The notes beneath the pieces were generated by a model. That model did no database searches and was not told the DNA's origin. It saw only the letters and a program-made list of their open reading frames with translations. A DNA stretch of 5,711 bases from Bacteriovoracaceae bacterium UBA2428 (GTDB lineage Bacteria > Bdellovibrionota > UBA2428), in the NCBI GenBank assembly GCA_002343545.1, contig DDRA01000066.1, positions 78,521 through 84,231 of the forward strand, written 5' to 3'. Made by a program: the position numbers and the translations under genes. Each line of letters begins with the position of its first letter. Position 1 is the first letter of the stretch. Positions 1 through 5,711 of this stretch are shown piece after piece.

Positions 1-591
1 GTTGAGGTGGAAGTAGGCGAAGCGCGAGACGCCGCCGCGAAAGTAACGGTAGCGATGCAAGGCGGTGCGCGCGGTCGCCGTCATCTCGGCTTGGACGCGC
101 GGACCCGGCAGGTAAACCGAGTAGTAGCCCGGGCTCGCGCTCTCCGTGCGACGGTCCGCGACGACGAGGTGCTTACGGAACGCGACCGCGTCCCGGATCT
201 CGGTGTCGAGGGGAAGCACGCGCAGGAGCCCGCCTTCGAAGGCCCCCGTGCCGGAAAGACGCGTGTGGGAGAAGCCGAGCCAATGGGAGTCCTGCGATCC
301 GTATCCCGAGGTGCTCGTTCGCTTTCCGAAGAAGAGCGTGTCGGGGCCGACGCGAACGCGGCCGAAGGGCGTCGAAGCGGCGGGGCTGACGTTGCCGCGC
401 GCCCACGGAAATCCGCCCGTGCCGATCATCGGGTCGACCCAGTCCACGGGACGCGCGCTGAGTTCGGCGCTGGCCGCGTCGGGAACGACCGCGGGTTTCG
501 AAAGGACGGGGTGTTGCGGGCAGCTGTAGAAACCCGTCAAAAAAAGGGGCGCGCCGACGAGCGCGAAAACGAGACGATGCGGAGACTTCAC
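1..591 (-). CDS. Glycoside hydrolase family 92 protein (alpha-mannosidase family), N-terminal part; 3' end outside window
   Basis: Reading from a GTG at 591, the frame stays open for 197 codons to base 1, so the C-terminus is missing. GH92 enzymes are calcium-dependent exo-alpha-mannosidases of about 700-800 residues that trim mannose from N-glycans or mannans. The visible part matches the family's N-terminal beta-sandwich domain: VDPMIGTGG (res 52-60), the N67-VSPAASTPFG stretch, VGPDT (81-85), GFSHTRLSGTG (106-116), SPGYYSVYLPG (153-163) and an AEMTATART segment (168-176). Residues 7-23 form a hydrophobic leader ending at C24. The FYSC context is a poor lipobox, so lipoprotein export is possible but not certain; export itself is likely. 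The catalytic acid and base lie in the missing C-terminal domain, so activity and substrate cannot be judged. The GTG is favoured by AAGGAG five bases upstream and by the GTGA overlap with the preceding gene's stop. Family assignment is from recalled motifs, with fairly high confidence. Confidence 0.88.
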   Translation of the reverse strand, partial: MKSPHRLVFALVGAPLFLTGFYSCPQHPVLSKPAVVPDAASAELSARPVDWVDPMIGTGGFPWARGNVSPAASTPFGRVRVGPDTLFFGKRTSTSGYGSQDSHWLGFSHTRLSGTGAFEGGLLRVLPLDTEIRDAVAFRKHLVVADRRTESASPGYYSVYLPGPRVQAEMTATARTALHRYRYFRGGVSRFAYFHLN

Positions 592-1214
592 GGAAACTCC
601 TTCGCGAGCCCGACGAGCAGCGAAAGCCGGTTACGCAACGGGGCCCGGAAGAGGCCGTTCTGGAACTCGATCGCGAAGGACGCGCGAAGGGTCTCGACGA
701 CGGGCAAGGAATACGTCGCGAGAAGCGGAAGGACGTAGGCGCGTCCGCTCGGGGCGGCGTCCAGGTCGGCGGCCCAAACCCCGTTACCCCAAGCATTGAG
801 CGACGCGATCTCGGCCGAGAGTGAAAGAAAGTGGCGATCGAAGAACTCGCGTCCCGCCCAAACCCCGGCTTTCCACGAAAAAGTCCGCGACTCGGGCAAG
901 AGCGCGGCCGAAAGTCCGTAACGCCATCGTGAATCCGCCGGGGAGACTTCGCGGCTCGCGCCGAGCGCGAGGCTCTGAAAGTCGTAGGCCACGCCCGAAG
1001 ACCAAAACTCGTTCCAGCGGACTCCGAAGGCGAGGACCGGCTGCATTTGGAAGGGATTGCGTCGTTCGATTCCGGAAGCTACCTGGGTCAAAGCCAGCGC
1101 GAAGCGGGATTCCGCCGAGTGGGCGACTTTGTTCGGGGTCGCGACTTTGAAGGCTTCTTGGGCCGGCGCCGAAGCCGCCGTGACGACGATCGCGATCGCG
1201 AGCCAAAGTCTCAT
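588..1214 (-). CDS. Exported small protein, probable outer-membrane beta-barrel (hypothetical)
   Basis: I do not recognise a named family. From the ATG at 1214 the product is 208 residues. MRLWLAIAIVVTAASAPAQ is a classical Sec signal peptide with likely signal peptidase I cleavage after A18 (APA|QE). The mature part contains no further long hydrophobic helix. It has many short alternating polar/aromatic stretches (for example around VLAFGVRWNEFWSSGVAYDF and TFSWKAGVWAGREFF), separated by turn-like segments rich in charged residues, Pro and Gly. That pattern and the size suggest a roughly eight-stranded outer-membrane barrel, which is inference. The C-terminus ends EFP rather than in a terminal aromatic residue, so the usual barrel-assembly end signal is imperfect. 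An in-frame GTG at 1232 would add MDDFFF; it is disfavoured because it puts two acidic residues before the signal core. Neither start has a good ribosome binding site. The gene follows the glycosyltransferase by 31 nt and its TGA overlaps the GH92 start. Confidence 0.8.
   Translation of the reverse strand: MRLWLAIAIVVTAASAPAQEAFKVATPNKVAHSAESRFALALTQVASGIERRNPFQMQPVLAFGVRWNEFWSSGVAYDFQSLALGASREVSPADSRWRYGLSAALLPESRTFSWKAGVWAGREFFDRHFLSLSAEIASLNAWGNGVWAADLDAAPSGRAYVLPLLATYSLPVVETLRASFAIEFQNGLFRAPLRNRLSLLVGLAKEFP
597..602 (-). promoter_or_regulatory. Strong ribosome binding site of the GH92 gene
   Basis: The minus strand reads AAGGAG, then five bases (TTTCC), then the GTG at 591. This near-consensus Shine-Dalgarno sequence lies inside the last codons of the upstream barrel gene. 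It decides the GH92 start and, with the GTGA stop/start overlap, supports coupled translation. Confidence 0.75.
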
Positions 1215-1245
1215 GAAAAAGAAATCGTCCACGGAACCAGGATTG

Positions 1246-2745
1246 TCAAAGACCCTGACCGGCTTCGCAGCGAATGACGCGGAAAGGGCGTCGCGCGTCG
1301 CCCTTCTCGAGAAGCTCGACGACGGGGCAGGGCGGTCGGTCGTCGGGCAAATGGGGACCCGAGACGAAACGCCAATGCGCCGGGTGTTCCCGCAAAGGGA
1401 AACGGTACTCTTCCCACGCGTCGAACTGGCTGGCGCGCGAGGCCTCGCTCCAGATCTTCAGCCGATCGCCGAAACGTTTTTCGGCCGGGGCGATCGCGTC
1501 GAAAAAAAGCAAGGTCGAGAGAAGTTGGTAACTCTGGACCCGAACCGGCGCGGAGTCCGACGCCATCGCGCGAAAAGCTTGGGCGTGCAGGTCCCGCCAG
1601 GCCTCGAACTCGTGGGCGCGCGAGGGTTTTTCGAGCTCGACCCGGAGCCGGGGCCAAGCGCTCGCGAGCGGGGCGAGGGTCGAAGCTCCGCCGACCAGCG
1701 CGAAGCCGACCGTGAGCACGAGCAGGTTCGAGAATCCGATCGCTAGGAGACAGCCCTTTCGACCGCGCGCGAACGCTAGCACGAGCACGATCGCCGCGAG
1801 ACAACCCACGAGGGGCCAGTTGCCTTCGGGCCGGCGGTGCAGGGCGGCCCAAGAGAAGAAGAGCACGGGCAGGAAGGCCCACGCGAGGAGCCTGCGCGAT
1901 AAAGAAGCCTCGGGCGCGCGTCGAAACGCGACGACGAGACTGCCCAAGAACAAAGCGGGCGACCAGAAAAGCGCTTGCGTGAGCCAAAGGTCGCCGACCT
2001 GAGACCAGTTGGGGGCCCCGCTTCGGGAACCAAGCCCGTTGCGCAGCTGGAAGAAGAGGCCTCCGTCTTGCGCGCCCGCGCCGCCGCCGATCTGCCACGC
2101 CAAATGCGGGGCGAAAATCGCGAGCGCGACGCCGCCCGCGACGAAGAGATTCGCGATCCCGATCCGCGCGCCCACGACGAGCACCGCCGCGAGCACGGCG
2201 GAATACTTGGAGAGCCCCGCGATTCCCAGGCAAATCCCGAGCCCCACGGCCAAAGACGGTCGCCAGGGAGTTGCTTCCTTCCGCCACGCCGAGGGAAAGC
2301 GCAAGACGAGATAAAGCGCTCCCGCCCAGGCCGCGAAGAAGGGCGCGTCCGGCGTGACGATCATCGGTCCCAGCACGAAAAGCGGCGTGCTCAACAACAC
2401 GGTGCCTTGGGCCGCGTCGATCGGCTTCCGTTGGAGGCGTTCGATGGCGCGGACCAAGAAATAGGGCGTCACCACGGCCGTCAGCAGCATGGGCAGCGCG
2501 CGCATGGCGATCTGCGCGCCGGCTTGGCTCGCGCGCCAAGCCTCGGGCAGCAGCGCCCCGACGGTGTCGTCGCCGATCCGGATGATCCAGGCGATCATCG
2601 GGGGATGGTCGAAGTAGCCCCAAGCCAAGTGCCGTGACCAAACCCAGTAGTAGGCTTCGTCGGCGTGGAGGCCGAGGCGCGACGAAATCCAGATGCGGAG
2701 CGCGTAGAGCGAAAAGAGAACGAGCAAAAGGCGTCGGGCCGGCAT
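1246..2745 (-). CDS. Glycosyltransferase family 39 / PMT_2 (ArnT-like) integral membrane protein
   Basis: This 499-residue polytopic inner-membrane protein belongs to the GT-C superfamily, whose members move a sugar from a polyprenyl-phosphate donor to a lipid, glycan or protein outside the cytoplasmic membrane. Family signatures in order: TM1 at about 5-22; the first periplasmic loop with HADEAYYW (27-34; D29/E30 are the expected catalytic acid pair) and GYFDHPP (43-49); TPDAP (131-135), the second conserved loop; GLSKYS (177-182), whose lysine is typical near the donor phosphate; the FFQLRNGLG region (231-239); and EGNWP (307-311). About ten hydrophobic segments lie between residues 5 and 370. 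A soluble, probably periplasmic, tail of about 130 residues follows. Donor sugar and acceptor cannot be told from sequence; mannose, glucose, aminoarabinose and others occur in relatives. The ATG at 2745 is supported by AGGA eight bases upstream and directly begins TM1. It lies 34 nt after the peptidase gene and 31 nt before the barrel gene. Confidence 0.9.
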   Translation of the reverse strand: MPARRLLLVLFSLYALRIWISSRLGLHADEAYYWVWSRHLAWGYFDHPPMIAWIIRIGDDTVGALLPEAWRASQAGAQIAMRALPMLLTAVVTPYFLVRAIERLQRKPIDAAQGTVLLSTPLFVLGPMIVTPDAPFFAAWAGALYLVLRFPSAWRKEATPWRPSLAVGLGICLGIAGLSKYSAVLAAVLVVGARIGIANLFVAGGVALAIFAPHLAWQIGGGAGAQDGGLFFQLRNGLGSRSGAPNWSQVGDLWLTQALFWSPALFLGSLVVAFRRAPEASLSRRLLAWAFLPVLFFSWAALHRRPEGNWPLVGCLAAIVLVLAFARGRKGCLLAIGFSNLLVLTVGFALVGGASTLAPLASAWPRLRVELEKPSRAHEFEAWRDLHAQAFRAMASDSAPVRVQSYQLLSTLLFFDAIAPAEKRFGDRLKIWSEASRASQFDAWEEYRFPLREHPAHWRFVSGPHLPDDRPPCPVVELLEKGDARRPFRVIRCEAGQGL

Positions 2746-2753
2746 CGCTTTGA

Positions 2754-2757
2754 TCCT
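2754..2757 (-). promoter_or_regulatory. Ribosome binding site of the GT39 gene
   Basis: The minus strand reads TTAGGA followed by eight bases (TCAAAGCG) before the ATG at 2745. The core AGGA at good spacing supports this start over later in-frame codons. Confidence 0.55.
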
Positions 2758-2779
2758 AACCGAGATCGGACGGGGATGG

Positions 2780-4312
2780 TCAGGGCCGGAAGAAGTATTC
2801 TCGGACGGCGGGAGCCTTCGGAGGGAAGTCGCCGCCGGTTTCCTTGAGGCGCTCGCACAAGGTCATCGAAAGCTTCGAGAAGAGCTCACGGTTCGCGAGG
2901 ACGATCGAACGCATCGCATCCTTGGTCGGACCTTCGAGGTCCAGAAAGTCGTTGGCTGCATACGGGTCGTTGGGACACGCGGTACCTGCCGATCGCAGCA
3001 CGAGAATCTGGTTCGCCAAATAACGGGACATCGAGTTTGCAAGCCAGTCCCGCACGAAACCGTCGAAGGTTCGTCTGAACGCTGGCCATTCCGCGGGCGG
3101 AAGACGCATCGTCTGGAAGGCGGGGGAGACGGCGAGCAGGTCCCGTCGGCCACCCGGAATGGTCGCGAGAATTCTGGCTTCGAACGCGGATCGAAGGGCA
3201 CCGGCGGAAAGACAGCCAGCAAGTCGCCGGGTATCGATCTTAGGTTGCCGGATGAGTCCCGCTACGAAGGCGCTCCACTCCGCCGCGCACTCTTTCTCGC
3301 CGAGCGGGATGTCTGCGGCGAAGGGCAGTTGGGGAAGCTCTTGCGCGAAGCGGGCGGCTTCCTCGGCGAAGGGCGCCCGTCGTGAGCAGGCGCTTCCGTC
3401 GGCGTAGTCGAGGCCGCCGAAGAGATACGTGCTCAGGTAGGCGTACTTGCCGGGCGAGGCCGATCGCAGGAGTTCGGGTCGGTACCGGTAGGCGATGAAG
3501 GATTCGGCGAAGTCTTCGAAAGGGTTGGTCTCGGCGTAGTACGAGACCGAGGCGTTCTTCGCGCCGCTCTGCCACTTTTCGCCTCCGAGCCGCTTCCAGC
3601 GACCGAGCTGCTGCCAGGTCTCGGACTTGTCGAAGACGTTGCGCGAGAGCATATGCGCGATCTCGTGCGACAGGATCGCGCGTCGTTCGCCGGGTTTTTC
3701 GGCCGCCCAAGCGTCGAAGACGCCGAGCCCGGCGTTCGCCGCGACCGTGCCGCGAGCATCACGGCGCCGGAAGAAGTAGCGAGGATTCTCGGTGAAGGGG
3801 AAGAAATGCGGCGGAAGGTCTTCGAGGGCTTGAATGAGCTCGTTGAGTTCCGTGACCTTCCACTCTTTGACGACGAGGCTTCGGCTCGCGAGCGAAGAGA
3901 CGTTCATGCCGAAGCGCGCGCGTAAGTAGGCGAGACGAAGCCCCGCGTCGAGGCCGTAAAGCGTCTGGAGCCCGCAGAACACCGTCGTGCAGTGGGAAAG
4001 GTCGAGGCGTTTGGTCGTGAACGGAGGATCGGGTTCGTCCGTGGCGGCAGTCACGAGCTCTTCGAAGATCCGCAGAAGCTCTTGGGGTTGGTTTGCGAGC
4101 TGCCCACCATGGACCGTGCGGGAGGCCCGTGCCTGCCCTTCGAAGCGCCGGACGAGCCAGTTCTGGATTTCCGGGGTCGTAGGCGGGGGCGATAGACACG
4201 GCGCCTTGGCGAGTTCCTGTCCGCCGATGGCGAGAAAATTTTTGTCGGCGCTCGCCGTTCGCGAAGCGCCCACGAGCGAAACGGCGATGAGGACTCGTCG
4301 CGCAAGGCGCAT
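2780..4312 (-). CDS. Secreted putative zinc metallopeptidase (HEIAH motif), unknown family
   Basis: This is a 510-residue protein of a family I do not recognise. Residues 1-22 form a Sec signal peptide: MRLARR, a hydrophobic core, then cleavage likely after ASA (20-22). The central region carries SHEIAHML, with H216-E217-x-x-H220 forming the HExxH zinc site. About 46-50 residues later NPFEDFAESF supplies E266 and E270 as candidates for a third ligand. HExxH followed by an E-x-F-A-E type helix resembles gluzincin-like peptidases such as the anthrax lethal factor-type fold; this resemblance is recalled pattern, not an alignment. The mature part has eight cysteines (39, 108, 113, 309, 342, 367, 446, 486), an even number that fits disulfides in a periplasmic or extracellular protein. 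No anchor or transmembrane segment follows the signal. The ATG at 4312 is the first possible start: a TAA lies in frame 9 bases upstream. Only a weak AAGA precedes it. It sits 56 nt after the kinase and 34 nt before the glycosyltransferase. Confidence 0.85.
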   Translation of the reverse strand: MRLARRVLIAVSLVGASRTASADKNFLAIGGQELAKAPCLSPPPTTPEIQNWLVRRFEGQARASRTVHGGQLANQPQELLRIFEELVTAATDEPDPPFTTKRLDLSHCTTVFCGLQTLYGLDAGLRLAYLRARFGMNVSSLASRSLVVKEWKVTELNELIQALEDLPPHFFPFTENPRYFFRRRDARGTVAANAGLGVFDAWAAEKPGERRAILSHEIAHMLSRNVFDKSETWQQLGRWKRLGGEKWQSGAKNASVSYYAETNPFEDFAESFIAYRYRPELLRSASPGKYAYLSTYLFGGLDYADGSACSRRAPFAEEAARFAQELPQLPFAADIPLGEKECAAEWSAFVAGLIRQPKIDTRRLAGCLSAGALRSAFEARILATIPGGRRDLLAVSPAFQTMRLPPAEWPAFRRTFDGFVRDWLANSMSRYLANQILVLRSAGTACPNDPYAANDFLDLEGPTKDAMRSIVLANRELFSKLSMTLCERLKETGGDFPPKAPAVREYFFRP

Positions 4313-4368
4313 ACGTTCTTATCGGTCGCGTCGGCGGAAGAAATGAGGGACCTAAAGATCAAGTAACT
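4313..4368 (-). other. 56-nt intergenic spacer between kinase and peptidase genes
   Basis: This is the longest non-coding stretch in the window and is more A+T-rich at its kinase end than the genes around it. A 6-bp perfect inverted repeat (CTAAAG, 9-nt loop, CTTTAG; 4352-4372) spans the kinase stop codon. It has no GC-rich stem and no following T-run, so it does not look like an intrinsic terminator. I see no convincing paired -35 and -10 boxes. Nothing else is evident. Confidence 0.5.
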
Positions 4369-5711
4369 TTAGATATTTGAGCCGGGTATCCGAAGCCGGA
4401 ACGCGGAGCCTTGCCCGACTTCGCTTTGGACTTCGAGGTGGCCGCCGTTGAGGGAGGCGATTTGGCGCGCGATATAGAGTCCGAGGCCAAGGCCCGTGAT
4501 CCCGTATTCGGAGCGGACCCGTTCGAAGGGTTGGAAAATCCGTTCTTGGTCGTCCGCGGCGATGCCCCGGCCCTGGTCGACGACGCTCAGGCAAGCCTGC
4601 CCGTTCTCCGTTCGGCAGCTGACCGTAACCGGCTTTCCTTGGCCGTATTTCAAGGCATTCGTCAGGAGGTTCTCGAGGATTTGCTCGATGCGGGAAGGAT
4701 CGCCGTAGGCCGGCACGTCGGCTTCGCTCCGCAACGTGATCTGGCAGTTCGCGGCCTGGAACGACGGAAGGAAGCGATCGACGACGGACTGGGTGGTTTC
4801 GGCCAGATTGAAGGCCTCTTTCTCGATATGCATCTTGCGTGCGCCGATACGCGAAATGTCGAGCATGTCTTCGATGAGACGAGAAAGCCGTTTGATCTGC
4901 CGCTCGTCCGCCAAAAGCATTTTCTGCAGCTTCTCCGGCGTGAAATGGGAGAGGTCGCCCGAGCCGAGCAGGGTCTTGCGCAACTCGATCTGCAGGCTCA
5001 TCGAGGTGACCGGCGTACGGAGCTCGTGCGATGCGAGCGAGAGGAACTCGTCGCGTGCTTGAACCGCCTTGGCCAATTCGTGGGTGCGGGCTTCGACGCG
5101 GCCCTCCAGAGCCGTGTAGGAGCTGCGCAGGGTTTCGCCCATGCGATTGATGGCTTCGGCCAGGATGCCGATCTCGTCGCGTCCACGTACCGGAACGCGG
5201 CGGTCGAAGTCGCCTAACCCGATGGCCGTCGCCGCGGCGGAGATCTCGGAGAGACCGCCCGAGAGCGAGCGGCTCGTGAGGAAGGCGAGCATCAAGCCCA
5301 CGGTCTCGACGGTGAGCACGAGGAGCGAGAGCGCGGTGATGATGACGGCCTCGAGCCACCGCGACCCTTCGCCCAGGACGTGGGAAAAGCGATCCTCGAG
5401 CAGGGTCAGGTTTTCGTTGAAGACCTGGATCTTCTCGAGCATCACGATCCGGCGTTCGGGGTCGGGGCCCCGCGCGCGGACTTCCTCGCGGTACTCGCGC
5501 CCGTAGCGCTGGAGCTCGACCAGCAGAAGGTCGGCGTCCGCCCAGGCCTCGATGGCCTCACGGATATAGCCGATCGATTCGAAGCGAAGCAGGAGCTGCG
5601 TCATCTTGGCGATGTCGTCGGGATGGTTGCGTCCCGCCAGGAACCCTTCGCGGACGACTTCCAGATCGGGGTGGGGGCGGGCCAGCTCGGTGCGCGCCCG
5701 CCGGCCGCCTT
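4369..5711 (-). CDS. Transmembrane HAMP-domain sensor histidine kinase; 5' end outside window
   Basis: The frame is open from the window edge to TAA at 4369-4371, giving about 446 visible residues. An internal ATG at 5604 would give 411 residues, but coding clearly continues upstream (for example RTELARPHPDLEVVREGF), so the true start and first membrane helix lie beyond 5711. Numbering from the 5604 Met: a helical, probably periplasmic, sensor region up to about 84; a membrane helix at about 86-109; a HAMP domain at about 110-163 (GDFDRRVPV, GRDEIG); a coiled-coil linker; a HisKA domain with SHELRTP and phospho-acceptor H193; and an HATPase domain with N-box ENLLTNALKY (311-320), G1 DQGRGI (343-348), F-box FQPFERV (358-364) and G2 GLGLGLYIAR (371-380). 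All catalytic boxes are intact, so it should autophosphorylate in the cytoplasm and pass phosphate to a response regulator. No regulator gene or receiver domain is in view, and the signal is unknown. The downstream peptidase gene starts after 56 nt. Confidence 0.95.
   Translation of the reverse strand, partial: GGRRARTELARPHPDLEVVREGFLAGRNHPDDIAKMTQLLLRFESIGYIREAIEAWADADLLLVELQRYGREYREEVRARGPDPERRIVMLEKIQVFNENLTLLEDRFSHVLGEGSRWLEAVIITALSLLVLTVETVGLMLAFLTSRSLSGGLSEISAAATAIGLGDFDRRVPVRGRDEIGILAEAINRMGETLRSSYTALEGRVEARTHELAKAVQARDEFLSLASHELRTPVTSMSLQIELRKTLLGSGDLSHFTPEKLQKMLLADERQIKRLSRLIEDMLDISRIGARKMHIEKEAFNLAETTQSVVDRFLPSFQAANCQITLRSEADVPAYGDPSRIEQILENLLTNALKYGQGKPVTVSCRTENGQACLSVVDQGRGIAADDQERIFQPFERVRSEYGITGLGLGLYIARQIASLNGGHLEVQSEVGQGSAFRLRIPGSNI

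Noticed and set aside
539..545. T7 run in the GH92 signal-peptide codons (a second T7 run lies at about 1502-1508 in GT39), possible slippage phase variation
   Set aside because: Seven bases is short for a phase-variable tract, both frames are intact, and such runs occur by chance. Polymorphism data would be needed to revive the idea.
7..738. 243-codon plus-strand open frame at the window start
   Set aside because: It is antisense to the GH92 and barrel genes and has a low-complexity Arg/Ala/Gly composition. The opposite strand encodes recognisable GH92 motifs and a signal peptide.
1224..1249. TTGACA with a possible -10 box before the barrel gene
   Set aside because: The minus strand has a perfect TTGACA over the GT39 stop, but at 17-18 nt spacing the -10 candidates (GATTTC, ATTTCT) match TATAAT poorly. 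It is not enough to call a promoter.
1211..2641. 476-codon minus-strand open frame inside the glycosyltransferase gene
   Set aside because: It overlaps the GT39 gene on the same strand in another frame. Its product is very rich in Arg, Ala and Pro with no domain or membrane pattern, as expected of a GC-rich shadow frame, while the GT39 frame has clear family motifs.
4352..4372. Intrinsic terminator after the kinase gene
   Set aside because: The stem is only 6 bp and A+T-rich, and no T-run follows, so it does not meet the usual terminator form.
4411..5217. 268-codon plus-strand open frame antisense to the kinase
   Set aside because: It looks somewhat protein-like, but this is the common complement of a GC-rich coding frame. 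There is no recognisable domain, and the kinase on the other strand is unambiguous.
4352..5359. 335-codon minus-strand open frame inside the kinase gene
   Set aside because: It is an Arg/Pro/His-rich shadow of the kinase, whose own frame has every histidine-kinase box intact.

Overview
The window is GC-rich bacterial DNA (roughly 60-65% G+C by eye). It carries five genes, all on the minus strand and tightly packed, so transcription runs from high to low coordinates. The gene types are a HAMP-type sensor kinase and several exported or membrane proteins with classical signal peptides. They point to a diderm bacterium, perhaps a proteobacterium or a bdellovibrionote/myxobacterium-like lineage. 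That placement is a guess from gene content; no ribosomal or other marker gene is present.

Layout in transcription order: (1) a sensor histidine kinase whose 5' end lies beyond base 5711; (2) a secreted protein with a zinc-metallopeptidase HEIAH motif and no family I can name; (3) a polytopic membrane glycosyltransferase of the GT39/PMT_2 (ArnT-like) type; (4) a small exported protein, probably an outer-membrane beta-barrel; (5) the first 197 codons of a glycoside hydrolase family 92 (exo-alpha-mannosidase family) protein, which runs out of the window at base 1. The gaps between genes are 56, 34 and 31 nt, and the last pair overlaps by 4 nt (GTGA). No terminator or convincing internal promoter is visible, so part or all of the set may be one operon.

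Taken together, the four genes after the kinase all act in or beyond the inner membrane: a lipid-linked-sugar transferase, a sugar-removing enzyme, a protease and a barrel protein. A plausible reading is a cell-surface or extracellular glycan/glycoprotein processing cluster, possibly sensed by the upstream kinase. No response regulator lies in the window, and the functional link is inference from arrangement alone. The tightest pairing is barrel protein plus GH92, which the overlap indicates are translationally coupled.

No tRNA, rRNA, CRISPR array, insertion sequence or long repeat was seen. There is no gene-free stretch longer than 56 bases. The long open frames on the plus strand and in other minus frames look like Arg/Pro/Ala-rich shadows of these GC-rich genes.
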